A DNA stretch of 64,000 nucleotides, taken from positions 22,678,779 to 22,742,778 of the forward strand of contig JAKSZU010000005.1 in NCBI GenBank assembly GCA_026018925.1. The letters run 5' to 3'. Position 1 is the stretch's first letter. Every line of letters begins with the position of its first letter. A program made the position numbers and the translations under genes. The notes under the pieces were generated by a model. It was given only the letters and a program-made list of their open reading frames with translations, was not told the DNA's origin and searched no databases. Source of the stretch: Tupaia tana (lineage: Eukaryota > Chordata > Mammalia > Scandentia > Tupaiidae). Shown here piece after piece: positions 1 to 11,726 of the stretch.

Positions 1-184
1 TAACTGAAACAAAGTCACTATTCATCCCTTTGGATTTTATTGTTTACTGAGTCTTTTAAATATTAATTCAAATATTAGGCTATTTTTAAGTGTCATATAC
101 TTTAGTCTTTAAAGGCTTTGACCCCTACCTCTTCTAATTTAATTTTTAAATGTTATTAGAATACACAGGGATCACTTATTGGTT

Positions 185-690
185 CATAATAATAGCAACA
201 ATAGTAACAGGTGATGTTAGGCACCTAAGTACTTACTCTGTATGGCATGATGCAACTGTTGGGTATATATTATCATGTCATCCTCTCACCTTCATGAGAG
301 GCAGAGACTCCTACTGTTAGAAATGAGGAAATTGGTGGTGGGGGGATAGTATAGGGAAGAAAGTCAGAGAGAAAAAATAGAGAGGCAGGACATTTGTGGG
401 ACACAGAAATGGTTTATTACCTGTTAATGACAACATGTATAGTATTCTCAACTGGACTGGTTTGAGAAGTATTTCATGTTGGGTAAATTCTCTTTATAAG
501 CCAAATGATATGTAGCGATGGAATGTTTAAAGAAAAGAAGAAGAAAAATAAAATTAAATAAAAATAAGTAAAGAGTCTGGGGAAAAAATAAAAAAGAAGT
601 GAGGACATTGAGGCACACACCCCAGTGCTCAGCTGGCAAATGGAGGGCAAGCTCTGAGCCCAGGTATGTGGGCCCCTGAGGACTGGTCAG
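185..690 (+). repeat. MIR SINE, split by an L1 fragment
   Basis: The first part (185-334) follows the MIR pattern: a run of AAT-like triplets, a region like GCACCTAAGTACTTACTCTG, a TATTATC block and an ATGAGGAAATTG end. After the L1 piece the MIR resumes as GAGGACATTGAGGC and continues to a GAGCCCAGGTATGTG block, which matches the normal MIR order. Ancient tRNA-derived SINE shared by all mammals; recognised from memory of the consensus. Confidence 0.75.
335..594 (+). mobile_element. 5'-truncated L1, 3' UTR only
   Basis: This segment parallels the 3' UTR of L1-A at about 9425-9680, sharing the blocks ATAGAGAGGCAGGAC, TTATTACCTGTT, ATGTATAGTATTCTCAACTG and GAGAAGTATTTCATG. It is flanked by imperfect 16-bp duplications (319-334 and 595-610, 14 of 16 identical) cut from the surrounding MIR, so it is a separate retroposition. 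No coding sequence is retained. Confidence 0.8.
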
Positions 691-711
691 AGCTCAGATA
701 TTTATGCTTTC

Positions 712-945
712 AGGTTTATTTATTTAGTTCTTCCATGAGTACGAGAGACAGAAACAGAGAGGCAGGCATTCCCCAATAGTGTCTTGACACTACAATCTAT
801 CCCCAGCCTCAGCTGGCTCAGATCACAAACACACATGGGCCCAGCACACCCAGGGAGGTCTCCAGACGCAATTCTGAAACCTTCCAATACAGATCGGCAT
901 TAGAGAGTGTCAAGTTTTACCGCCATGCAGCTATTAGGTCACCCT
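712..945 (-). mobile_element. tSINE-B, diverged
   Basis: Reading the minus strand, this has the family B order: tRNA-like head, GGGCCCATGTGTG middle, a CTCTCTGTTTCTGTCTCTC block, and an end like CATGGAAGAACTAAATAAATAAA. It is old, with many substitutions. No clear target duplication was found. Confidence 0.65.
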
Positions 946-1312
946 GTTTCTTTTATAGAAGGAAGATCTCTGAGCCAGGTTTTGACTATACTGCCAGCCA
1001 AGCCTAGTACTAAAATGCGAGGTTTCTATTTCAGAGTGACCACTGAGAGCACGCTCCCCATCTCCACTACTGGAGAGGAAAAGACTCTCAAATCAACGTT
1101 GAGCCCTAGTCACTATGCACAAGACTGGCTGCTTCACCTAGGAGATACCGATATGAACAAAACACATGGAAATCTTACAAATCTCCTTTATGGGTGTATT
1201 TCCTTTATGGGTATGACCAGTCATCCCAGTTGGAGGAATTTCTTAAGATGCAGAACTTGTAGTTTTAGTCAGAAAAGTCCCTGGCAAACCAGGATGAGTT
1301 GGTAACTCTCAT
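946..1312. other. No recognised feature
   Basis: Unassigned DNA. A 132-codon open frame crosses 907-1305 but it begins inside the neighbouring SINE and shows no domain, signal peptide or splice context. I treat it as chance. Confidence 0.6.
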
Positions 1313-1328
1313 AGAAAACTGAGTACAG

Positions 1329-1579
1329 GGACCAGCAGTTAGCGTAATGGCTATGTCGCTGGACTCCCACGTAGTCGACCGCGGTTCCTGTTCCGAACCT
1401 GGTGACTTAAAACTCACACCGGGCACGTGTGCATGCATGCCCAAGATCCTGAGAGGAGAATGGAGGAGAAGGGATTGTGGCGTGACCATCCCCCCTGGGG
1501 GGTGATTTCTCGCTTTCTGTCTCTATGTCTCTCTCTGTCTGTCTGGCGAGCACACGCACCCTATAGCAAAAACCTCTCC

Positions 1580-1610
<31 letters not shown>

Positions 1611-1627
1611 CTTAAAAAAAAAAGAAA
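1329..1627 (+). mobile_element. tSINE-A, young copy
   Basis: Near-consensus copy: head ACCAGCAGTTAGCGTAATGG (A box), a decayed B-box region near 1380, the C/G palindrome around 1491-1503, a CT-rich block, the CCTATAGCAAAAACCTCTCC end and a long A tail. Target duplications 1313-1328 and 1628-1643 are 15 of 16 identical. It differs little from the copies at 16926 and 63108, implying recent activity. Confidence 0.9.
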
Positions 1628-1643
1628 AGAAAAGTGAGTACAG

Positions 1644-2287
1644 TGGTATCATCATATTCAGTGAAGAAAATACATGTACTCCTGTTTGTACACCCTCTGT
1701 CTGACTAAACATGTGGCCATTGTGCATCCTTTTATGTGCAGCCCATGAACACAGATGCAGAATGAGTCACCTGCTCATGCAATATGCTCACAGACTCACG
1801 TCTTGAATTTTGAGTCCCTAAGGATTCCAAGGTACTAAAGACTAACCCTGGAAAAGAAGGCTCTGAGGAGAACCTACCAGAAACTCTGTGAGTTGGAGAG
1901 TAGAACATGTAGCAGAGTTGCATGCAAGGGTAAGATTGCTCCAGAAGGAGTCCCTGGGGGCACCATTGGCCTTTCTGCCTTCTCTCTGAACTTTCCTCTG
2001 TCTTCACATAATTCTTCCCAGTACTGCTGGTGACCAGTAGCAATGTTTTAAAAGCCTTGGACAATCTCCCAATACTCTGCTGTCCCACGTCCAGGGCAGT
2101 TGAACAACGCTCAGGAGGGCAGATATACCAGAAGAAAAACATTTTCTCTCAAAACAAATGCTACCGTCTCTCTCCAGAGAACCCTTTAGATGGAAGACAA
2201 TATGGTAGATAGAACTGGAGGGTCTCCATGAAGTCTCATGAAGGACCTGGGTAAGTAGAAAGAACAGAGAAAGACACAAAGCTTTTC

Positions 2288-2323
<36 letters not shown>

Positions 2324-3072
2324 GTTGTTTATATCTATTGTTGCACGGTCCCTTGTTTATAATCCTTTGGGCATGTATCCAATCCACATGATGCCGCCTA
2401 TGGCACAGCCAACATGTGAAATGAGACTCATTGTCAACCACAGATGGGCTGCAGTCAAGGAGGGAGTCCTGCCGGCAGAGCACACAACAATGGGAAGCGC
2501 TGTGTGCTGTTTACTACAGTCTTCACAAAGGTCCAGATGGGAAGCTTGTCACTCAGGGTTTGAAACCCTCCACAGAGGAGGTTCTAGGGACAGAAGAGGA
2601 GAACACAGTTGAGTTCGGATAGATGAACTGGGTTTGAGTTCAAAAAGAGACATCATACCTCACTGTTGTTAAGAGTCATTTACTGAGCCAAGAGCAAGGG
2701 CCTAGCTGTGGGACAGTTAACACAGCACCGGCACAGAGCCTTGTGAAGACAACAGATGCCAGAATTGTATTAATACTTAAGCTGATTTAAATTTTGCATT
2801 AGCATGGTTTAAGTGTGTCACTAGGATAACAGTTTTTACTTACATTTTAATTTGAGGTTGAAGTGGAGACAGCTATAAAAATAAGCATGAAATTAATTTT
2901 CCTATCTCTCAGTAGAATTATGACATCAATATCAGAACCCACATTGAAGGGTTATTTGACTAAAAAAAAAAGGAATGTGAGGCACGATGCTAACATTGTG
3001 TAATTAACATAGAAATCTTCTAGTACTTTACTAGAAATCTTCTGGTTAAAAAAAAAAAAAAAAAAAAAAAAG
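1644..3072. other. Unassigned DNA with a TTTTC tract
   Basis: No gene or recognised interspersed repeat. It holds a TTTTC/T-rich microsatellite at about 2283-2323 and an A-run at 3049-3071. Reading frames on both strands around 1732-2612 overlap each other and look like chance. Confidence 0.55.
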
Positions 3073-3080
3073 GCATTCCA

Positions 3081-3284
3081 CGGAGCCAAACAGTGGTGCA
3101 ACAGTAAGGCAGCCCACATGGGAAGGTCTTGGATTTGCGTCCCGGAACCTTTCTGAGCATTTTGGACACATCCATACCCATGACCTGGGCTGAATAAGAT
3201 AAGTCAGAAGATCCTGTTCGCAATGCCTGTATCTCTGTCTTTCTCTTTCATGGAAGAAATAAGTGAATGAACTTTTTTTAAAAA
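3081..3284 (+). mobile_element. tSINE-B
   Basis: Family B head, CCCACATGGGAAGGTCTTGG middle, CATGACCTGGGCTG block, and the end CATGGAAGAAATAAGTGAATG followed by a mixed T/A tail. An 8-bp duplication GCATTCCA flanks it at 3073-3080 and 3285-3292. Confidence 0.85.
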
Positions 3285-3540
3285 GCATTCCATTTAACGA
3301 TTTGTTTGTTTTGTTGTTTTGTTTTAGTTGTCTGCATTCAGGACTGAACTGCCATTTTCAGGAGAATGGGGATCAAATCTGTCTGTATCCTTTATGTCCT
3401 GTACAGTGCCCAGCAAGCATAAAGCAGCCTCTCGCTAAATACTTCGTATATGAATAAGTGGATGAACATAGTTTATATGAGGTAAGATCTCTGCCCTTAG
3501 ATTGTGCAATCTGATAAGCAAACAAATTAATTTTTGTTTG

Positions 3541-3779
3541 TTTGCCTTTTCTTTTTGACTTGCTATAGGGCACATGCACTCACCAGAGAAAGTGAGAAAA
3601 CACTCCTCGGCTGGGATGTCCACATCTCAGCCCCTTCACTTCCATTCTCCTCTTGGAGTTTTGGGCATGCATGCACATGCACCCTGTATGTTTCCCAAGC
3701 CACTGGGTTTGGGACTTGAACTGCACCATCAGCCATGTGAGATCCAGCCACCTTAACCTCCATGCAAGTGGCTGGCCCA
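3541..3779 (-). mobile_element. tSINE-A, old copy
   Basis: Antisense order is clear: GCTATAGGGCACATGCACTCACCAGAG at the element's 3' end, then CCATTCTCCTCTTGG, then the head at the right (CTTAACCTCCATGC). Many substitutions and lost CpG sites; older than the 1.3-kb copy. Confidence 0.8.
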
Positions 3780-3973
3780 TAAATGTTTTTTTTTGTTTTT
3801 AATTTATACAAGGTAAGCTAAATTAAGTGAGAAATTGTTGTACATGCCCCCGGCCACCAAGTAAAAAAAATAAGAAAGAACAAAATCCAGAGAAGGATGG
3901 CCTCTGTCACTATTCATCTTTAATGTTGTACTAGAAGCCTTAGCTACTACATTAATGTAAAGATAATAAAAGG

Positions 3974-4535
3974 GGGACTGAGGCTGCGGCCCGACCCTTC
4001 CAAATCTCCGTTCATCCCCACCGTTCCTCCTCCTTGGACCCCAGGTTGGTTGTCTGGGACTTTAAGGCGAACTCCCACCCCACCCCACCCACAATCCAGA
4101 TCAAGCCAGCTAGCAGTTCCGGACACCAGGCGGACTGAGGCTGCAGGCCCAACCAACCTGGTCCTGTCACTCTTCTTCTGACCCTTTCTCACTAGCCTTT
4201 GGACTCTTTGAATTTTGTTGATTTGAATAGTGCGCCGCGCGATTTCCTTTTTTCCTTTTGTTTTTCTTTGCTCTTGGGGTGTTGCTTATTAGGTCAGTTG
4301 AAGGCTCACCACTCCTTAGAAACAGCGAGGACTTTGGGTCATCCAGGGCTAGTGGCAACAGTTAATGGTAATTGTGAGCAACAGGTAGGCCAACCATAAG
4401 AGAAATCATCAATTTTCTAAGCCTGTACAACTTTTAACAATCAAAGATACCTTAAATAAGTTAGGAAGAAACATATAGATTACCTGATGACTAGGAACAA
4501 TTGCAGAGGCTCAAGAAATATGAGGCTCAAGAAAT
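3974..4535 (+). promoter_or_regulatory. L1-A 5' UTR (internal promoter region)
   Basis: The region between the upstream target duplication and the ORF1 start, where L1s carry their RNA polymerase II promoter. It is GC-rich at the start and contains the motif GACTGAGGCTGC twice, at about 3977 and 4132, a spacing near 155 bp that resembles tandem promoter monomers. It ends in a 16-bp tandem duplication (4507-4522, 4523-4538) covering the first ATG. No specific factor site is claimed. Confidence 0.7.
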
Positions 4536-5464
4536 ATGAGCAACCAACAAAAGGCCTCTCCCTCAAGGGAAATCATCAAGCCTACATCACCCACAGTCAA
4601 TACAATGGACGTCGTGGACATGTCTGATAAGGAATTCAGAATATTTGTAGTGACCAAACTAACTGAGATGGAAGAGAAAGGAGCTCCAGGAGATGAGGAA
4701 GTCCTTCAATGACTTGAAAGAAGAAATGGATACCTTAAACAAGAACCAGATGGAACTTTTAGGATTGAAGAATGTGATACAGGAAATCAAAACCTCCCTT
4801 GAAAGTATTAAAAGTAGGTTAGACCAGGCAGAAGATCGAACCTCTAATGTAGAAGACAAAACATCTGACCTAGAAAAAAGTATCAAGAAGATTGAGAAAA
4901 CAGCCATGAAAAATGAGGATAATATACGAGGAATACTGGATACTATCAAGCACCCCAACATCTGGATAATTGGTATTCCAGAAGAGGAAGAAAATAATAA
5001 GGGCCTAGATAATTTATTCCACGAGATCCTGGAAGAAAACTTTCCAAATCTAGAAAGGCATTTAAATATCCAGACCCAAGAAATACATAGGACCCCGAGT
5101 AGAATCAACCCAAGAAGATCCTCTCCAAGGCACATTATAGCCAGACTGGCAAAAACAACAGACAAAGACAAGATACTAAAGTTGGCAAGAGGAAAACGCC
5201 AAGTTATTTACAAAGGTCACCCCATCAGGCTAACATCAGATCTCTCGGCAGAAACAATGCAGGAAAGGAAAGAATGGGGAAGTATAGTCAAAGTGTTGAG
5301 TGAGAAACAATTTCAACCAAGAATATTATACCCGGCAAAATTATCTTTCATATGGGGAAAAAAAGATAAAAACATTCTCGAACAAACAAAACTTGAAGGA
5401 ATTTACCAACTCCAGACCAGCTCTTCAAGAGGTTCTGAAGGGAGTACTATACCAGGAAAACTAA
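4536..5464 (+). pseudogene. L1-A ORF1p (RNA-binding chaperone), frameshifted
   Basis: ORF1p is the trimeric nucleic-acid chaperone that coats L1 RNA in cytoplasmic particles. A likely start is the ATG at 4536 (MSNQQKASPS), but that frame ends near 4692; a frameshift around 4676-4680 moves the reading to the frame that is open from there to 5520. In that frame the protein shows a heptad-rich coiled coil (LKEEMDTLNKNQMELL through DLEKSIKKIEKT), an RRM core (NIWIIGIPEEEEN) and the basic C-terminal domain (SPRHIIARLAK, IRLTSDLSAETMQ). Near 5395 a second shift replaces the usual C-terminus; comparison with the antisense copy at 34911 places the ancestral stop at 5462-5464, so the reading up to 5520 is an artefact of that shift. 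Confidence 0.85.
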
Positions 5465-5519
5465 AAAATCAGAGACAGTTATCTGAGAACAAAAAGCAAC
5501 CAAGAAAATGGCTCATTTA

Positions 5520-8500
5520 ATGATAGGATCAGGTACGGAAATACCGATAATTACATTGAATGTCAATGGATTAAACTCTGCAGTTAAGAGACATAGACTG
5601 GCTGAATGGATAAGAAAACAGAAATCCTCTATCTGTTGCCTACAAGAAACTCACCTTATGGATAAAGACATACATAGACTAAAAGTCAAGGGCTGGAAAA
5701 AGGTATTCCATGCAAATGGAAATCAAAAAAAGGCTGGAGTAGCAATATTGATCTCAGACAAAATAGATTTCAAGACAAAGACTGTAAGAAGAGACAAAGA
5801 AGGGCATTATATAATAGTAAATGGGGTAATCCAGCAAGAAGACATAACCCTTATAAATATCTACGCACCCAACTCAGGTGCGCCTAAATATATGAAGGGA
5901 AGACTGCTGGAGCTAAAAGGAGAGATAGGGAGAAATACTATAATTGTTGGAGATCTCAACACCCCACTATCTCCTATAGACAGATCTTCTAGACAGAAAA
6001 TAAATAGAGAGATACAGGACTTAAATGATACTATAAATGGAATGGGCTTGACCGATATCTATAGAACTTTCCACCCTACATCCACAACATATACATTTTT
6101 CTCACCCTGACATGGAACCTTTTCAAAGATAGATCATATGTTAGGACACAAATCAAGCCTTTACAGATTCAAAGGCATAGAAACTGTACCCAGCATCTTC
6201 TCTGACCATGATGGAATTAAACTCAAGATTAATTTCAAGAAACAACCCCGAAAATACACGAACACATGGAAACTGAACAACCTACTTCTGAATGACTTCT
6301 TCACTACTGAAGAAATTAAGGCTGAAATAAAAAAATTTATGGAAACAAATGATAATGAGTACACAAGTGTCCAGAATCTATGGGACACAGCAAAAGCAGT
6401 AATAAGAGGGAAATTCATAGCAATTAGTGCACATAAGAAAAGGATGGAAAGATGGCAAGTAGATAACTTATCATCATGCCTCAGAGAATTGGAAAAACAA
6501 CAACAAACAAACCCCCAAAATGCCAGGCGAAAAGAAATAATAAAGGTTCGAGCAGAAATAAATGAAATAGAAAATAAACGAACCATACAGAAAATAAATG
6601 AAAGCAAAAGCTGGTTCTTTAAAAAGATTAACAAGATCGACACACCATTGGCTAGACTGATCAAGAAGAAAGAAAGAAACCAGATTAATCAAATACGTGA
6701 TGAAACAGGCAATATTACCACAGACATAGCAGAAATACAAAATATCATTAGAGGATACTATGAGCGACTTTACGCCAACAAACAAGATAACCTGGAGGAG
6801 ATGGACAAATTCCTGGATGCATATAATCTACCAAGATTGGATCAGGAAGACATAGAGAACCTGAATAGACCTATAACAAGCCAGGAGATTGAATCAGTAA
6901 TAAATAACCTCCCAACAAAGAAAAGCCCATGTCCAGATGGCTTCACTTGTGAATTCTACAAAACATTTAAGGAAGAGTTAACCCCTATCCTACTAAAATT
7001 ATTTCTAAAGATCAAAAGGAAGGAAACCTTCCAAATTAATTTTATGAAGCCTCCATTATCCTTATCCCCAAAACAGATAAGGATATGACAAAAAAGGAAA
7101 ACTACAGACCAATATCATTGATGAATATAGATGCAAAAATTCTCAACAAGATACTCGCAAATCATATCCAACAACATATAACAAAGATCATTCATCATGA
7201 CTAGGTAGGCTTTATACCAGGGATGCAAGGGTGGTTCAATATATGCAAGACATAAATGTAATACACCACATTAACAGAAAGAAAGATAAAAACCATATGA
7301 TCATCTCAATTGATGCAGAGAAAGCATTTGATAAAATACAACATCCTTTTATGATTAAGACTCTCAGTAAGATTGGTATAGAAGGGTCATTTCTGAACAC
7401 AATAAAAGCAATCTATGAATAACCTACAGCTAACATTATACTGAATAGGGAAAAGCTGAAAGCTTTTCCTCTGAAAACAGGTACTAGGCAAGGCTGCCCA
7501 CTTTCTCCACTGCTCTTTAATATAGTACTGGAAATCTTAGCTATTGCAATCAGAGAAGAGAACAATATTAAAGGCATTCGAATAGGCAAAGAAGAGTTGA
7601 AAATATCTTTATTTGCAGATGACATGATGGTATACTTAGAAGACCCAAAGGTATCCATGAAAAAACTTCCTGAAGTAATAAGCGAATACAGTAAGGTGGC
7701 AGGATACAAAATCAATATCCAAAAATCTATAGCATTTCTATATATGAACAACAAGTTGAACGAAGCAGAGCTGAAGAAAGGAATCCCTTTCACTGTAGCC
7801 ACAAGGTGTATAAGATACCTAGGGATAAACCTAACTAAGAAAGACAAAGACCTTTATAAAGAAAACTATGAAAATCTTAAAAAAGACATTGAAATTGACA
7901 TAAAAAAGTGGAAGGACATCCCATGCTCCTGGATTGGAAGAACTAACATAATCAAAATGGCAATTCTACCCAAATTAATCTACATGTTTAATGCAATTCC
8001 AATCAAAATACCAGAAATATTCTTCACAGATCTAGAAAAGACAATCATAGAGTTTGTCTGGAATCATAAAAGACCTCGTATTGCAAAAGCAATCCTGCAC
8101 AAGAAGAATGGAGTAGGAGGCATATCACTCCCTGATCCCAAGATATACTATAAAGCTGTGGTCATCAAAACAGCATGGTATTGGCATAAAAACAGACATG
8201 TGGACCAATGGAAGAGAATAGAGACCCCAGAAATAACCCCCAAAGCTTACAGCCAACTGTTCTTTGACAAAGGATATCAGTCAATCCATTGGGAAAAGGA
8301 AAACCTCTTTAGTAAATGGTGCTGGAAAAACTGGGTATCCACCTGCAGAAAGATGAAACTGAACCCCCATCTTTCACCATTAACAACAGTCAACTCAAAA
8401 TGGATCAAAGATCTGAACCTAAGACCTCAAACAATAAAACTACTGGTGGAAAATACTGGGGAAACTCTGGGAGACATTGAAGTAGGCAAAGACTTCTTAA

Positions 8501-9402
8501 ATAAGACTCCCAAAGCACAGGCAATAATCTCTAAAATAGACAAGTGGGACTATATTAGACTAAGAAGTTTCTGCACAGCAAAGGACACAGTAACAAGTGT
8601 GAACCGACAACCCTCAGAATGGGAAAATATTTTTGTTAAATATCCCTCAGACAAGGGACTGATAACCAGAATACATAGGGAACTCAAGTGCCTTATGCGA
8701 AAAAAAATGATTAACCCAATTAAAAGATGGGGAAATGAGCTGAACAAAAATCTCTCTAAGGAAGACATGCGAACAGCCAAAAAGCATATGAGGAAATGCT
8801 CAACATCCCTAATCATAAGGGAGATGTGGATAAAAACCACAATGAGATACCACCTAACCCCTGTCAGAATGGCAAAGATTAAGAATATCAAAAGTGATAA
8901 GTGTTGGCGGGGATGTGGTGAAAAGGGAACCCTCCTACACTGTTGGTGGGAATGTAAACTAGTTCAACCACTGTGGAGAACAATATGGAGGTTCCTCAAA
9001 GATCTACAAATAGAACTACCATTTGATCCAGCAATCCCACTTCTGGGTATCTATCCAAAGGACAGGAAAACGCTCAGTCGGAAAAGTGCTTGCACATCAA
9101 TGTTTATCACAGCATTATTCACAATTGCCAAAACATGGAACCAGCCTAAATGTTCACAAACTGATGAATGGATTGGAAAAGTGTGGTATATATACTCTAT
9201 GGAATACTACTCAGCCATAAAAAATAACAAGACCCTGGAATTTGATAGAAAGTGGTCAGATATGGAGGATCTATTGCTGAGTGAAGTAAGCCAGGCTATG
9301 AAAGAAAGATATTGTATGTATCCACTCAATATATACCAACTATCCGCACTCTATGGTAGAGAGCAAAAAATTGGAGGACATAAAAGCAGTGAAGGTACGT
9401 AA
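5520..9402 (+). pseudogene. L1-A ORF2p (endonuclease/reverse transcriptase), disabled
   Basis: ORF2p nicks target DNA and reverse-transcribes L1 RNA at the nick. Start: ATG at 5520 (MIGSGTEIPI). The APE-type endonuclease motifs are all visible: LNVNGLN, QETHL, IYAPNSG, GDLNTPLS, TYTFFS, KIDHM and SDHDG. The reverse transcriptase carries FADD at 7612-7623. The C-terminal CX3CX7HX4C knuckle (CWRGCGEKG to HCWWEC) is intact at 8902-8955. The last 601 codons (7597-9402) are open. Breaks: a TGA at 6108-6110, probably a decayed CGA; a frameshift near 7010-7040; a TAG at 7202-7204; a frameshift at about 7205-7240; a TAA at 7420-7422. Full length would be near the usual 1,275 residues. Not functional as it stands. 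Confidence 0.93.
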
Positions 9403-10013
9403 TGAGAATAGGACAGTGTGGAATCGGGGAGGTGAAGAGAAGAGGATAGAGAAAGATAGCAAGAGAACAATAGAGAGGCAGGACGTTAGTGAGAAAAAGA
9501 TATGGCTTATTACCTGTTGGTGATGACATGTATAGTATTCTCAACTGGATTGGTCTGAGAAGTATTTCATGATGGGCAAAGTCTTTTTATAAGCAAAATG
9601 AGAAATAGTGATTGACTGTTTTTTAAAAAATAATTAGAATAATAATAATAATGATTGGGGAAAACATAGAAAAGATATTGAATGTTGAAGTGGGGAGATT
9701 AATGTCTCTGCATTGACTGACATGCATGGCATTCCCTTTTGAAAAAGCATTGAAATACACTGTAAAGTTATATGTAATCCAATGTAATATAAAGAAGATT
9801 ATGATGATAACAATAAAAAAAAAAGAACAGGAAAATCTGAATGGTACTCTAAACATTAAGAAAAAGAAGTTAAATATTTTTAGACATAATAAACATGATC
9901 CTAAAACCAAAAAAAATGATAATATAGAATGTATAGTGATTGAATGTATAAATTAAATTAAAATAATAAAAAGATGATAAATAAGATCAAATAAATATTT
10001 TAAAAGAAAAAAA
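9403..10013 (+). other. L1-A 3' UTR and A-rich tail
   Basis: It follows the ORF2 stop (TAA 9400-9402, then TGA). It contains the block TTATTACCTGTTGGTGATGA and related sequence shared with the L1 tails at 335-594 and 39190-39554, then very A/T-rich DNA with AATAATAATAAT and several AATAAA-like sites, ending in an A-run just before the 3' target duplication. Confidence 0.75.
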
Positions 10014-10065
10014 AAAGATAATAAAAGGTACTCATTTTGGAAAGGAAGAAATAAAACTGTCTTTG

Positions 10066-10323
10066 CGAACTGCCATAGCAGATGGCATAATGGTTACGTT
10101 GCTCGACTCCCACATAGCCGACAGTGGTTCAAGTCCCAGACCCGATGGCTTAAAACTCAACCCAGACTTGTATGCATATACATCCAAAACCCCAAGAGGA
10201 AAATGGAAGAGAAGGGATTGTGGAGTGACCATCCCACCTTGGGGGTGATTTGTCATTTTCTGTCATTCTGGTGAGCTTATGCACCCTATAGCAAAAATTT
10301 CTCTCAAAAAAAAAGAAAGAAAG
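10066..10323 (+). mobile_element. tSINE-A
   Basis: Inserted in the old L1M. The sequence AAAACTGTCTTTG flanks it at 10053-10065 and 10324-10336 (13 bp, perfect). Head, B box (GGTTCAAGTCC), CCCACCTTGGGGGTGATTT middle and CACCCTATAGCAAAAATTTCTCTC end are all present. Confidence 0.9.
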
Positions 10324-11058
10324 AAAACTGTCTTTGTTGGCAGACAACACACTCACTTAGACAGACAATCCAAAAGAATTGACCAAAAAACAAAAAACCC
10401 TGGCACTAATAAGCAATTAAATCAATGTGCCCAAATATTAAAGTTAATATATAAAAATCAATCCCCTTGCACTATATCAGCAATGGGCAAATGGAATTTG
10501 AAATTAAAAACAGAATACCATTTATGTTAGCACCCAAAAAATAAAATACTTATGTATAAACCTAGCAAAATATGCATGAGTTCAGTATGAGAAAAACACT
10601 GCAAAAGAAATCGAAGAACTAAAATAGACAGTCTATGTTCATGGAGAAGACTCAATATTATGAAGATGTCAGTTCTTCCCAAATTTATCTTAAGTTTCAA
10701 CATATCTCAATCAAAATCCCTAGCAAGGGATTTTATGGCTCTCAGCAAACTAATTTTGAAGATTATATGGAGAAGCAAAAGACTCACAATAGCCATAACA
10801 ATATTGAAGAAGAGAAATCAAGTCAGACAACTGTCACTACCTGACTTCAAACTTACTATGAAGCTACATAATCAAGACAATGTAGTCCTGGGAAAAGAGC
10901 ACACAACTGGATCAATGAGACAGAGTGGAGGGCCCAGAAATTGGTCCATGTACATATGTCCACCTGCTCATTGACAAAGGAGCAAGGATGGTACAATGAG
11001 CAAAGACGGGCTTTTCAACAAATGCTCCTGGAACTACTGGACATCACATGCAATGTAT

Positions 11059-11095
<37 letters not shown>

Positions 11096-11112
11096 TATAT
11101 ATATATATATAT
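11059..11112. repeat. GT/TA compound microsatellite
   Basis: About 17 GT units followed by a short TA run, inside the old L1M. A frame through it reads as Val/Cys and Tyr/Ile repeats, which is not a protein. Confidence 0.95.
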
Positions 11113-11460
11113 AAATTTAGACACAAATATATCTATGACACACCAAAAAAAAAAAAAAACCTTCAAAATTAACCACAGACCTAAATACAAAACTTTGAAA
11201 CTCCCAAAACATGACACAGAAGAAAATCTAGATGCCTTTCAATATGGTAATGATTTTTAGATAAAACACCAAAGGCACAATCCATGGCGCCAAAGAAAGA
11301 ATAGACAGTCTAGGCTTCATTAAAATTAAAGATTTCTGTTCTGTGAAAGACACGAATAAGAAAATAAAAAGACAAGTTACAAACTGGGAGAAAAAATTTT
11401 CAAAAACATATATGATAAAGGACTATTATCCAAAACATACACAGAACTCTTAAAAGTCAA

Positions 11461-11726
11461 AGACCAGCAGATGGCATAATGGTTACACTGCTGGACTTCC
11501 AAGTAGTTGACCACAGTTCAAATCCCAGACATGGCAATTTAAAATTCACATTGGGTGCATGTGCATACATGCCCAAGATCCCAAGTGGAGAATGGAGAAA
11601 GGATTATGGCATGGCCATCCCCCCCACACCCGGGAGGGGTGATTTCTCGCTGTCTCTTTGTCTTTCTCTGTTTCTCCAGTGAGCATATGTGCCCTATCTC
11701 TCTTAAGCAAAAATCTCTCTTAAAAA
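11461..11726 (+). mobile_element. tSINE-A
   Basis: Inserted in the old L1M, with the 9-bp duplication AAAAGTCAA at 11452-11460 and 11727-11735. Moderately diverged; the palindrome region has become CCCCCCCACACCCGGGAGGGG. Confidence 0.9.

Larger units (their letters stand above)
3974..10013 (+). mobile_element. L1-A: full-length LINE-1
   Basis: A complete L1 of 6,040 bp. The 15-bp sequence AAAGATAATAAAAGG occurs exactly before it (3959-3973) and after it (10014-10028), a perfect target-site duplication. Order: 5' UTR, ORF1, ORF2 (endonuclease, reverse transcriptase, cysteine-rich tail), 3' UTR of about 610 bp and an A-rich end. It lies inside the reverse-transcriptase region of the older L1M. 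The intact duplication and well preserved motifs imply a relatively recent insertion, but both ORFs carry disabling changes. Confidence 0.92.

Noticed and set aside
907-1305. 132-codon plus-strand frame as a gene
   Set aside because: It begins inside a diverged SINE and has no domain, signal peptide, conserved motif or splice context.
1579-1606. Poly(A) stretch as a processed gene's tail
   Set aside because: It is the tail of the tSINE-A at 1329, bracketed by that element's target duplication.
5508-5522. Translational coupling of L1 ORF1 and ORF2 through TAATG
   Set aside because: The overlap depends on a frameshift in ORF1 near 5395; the ancestral stop lies at 5462-5464.
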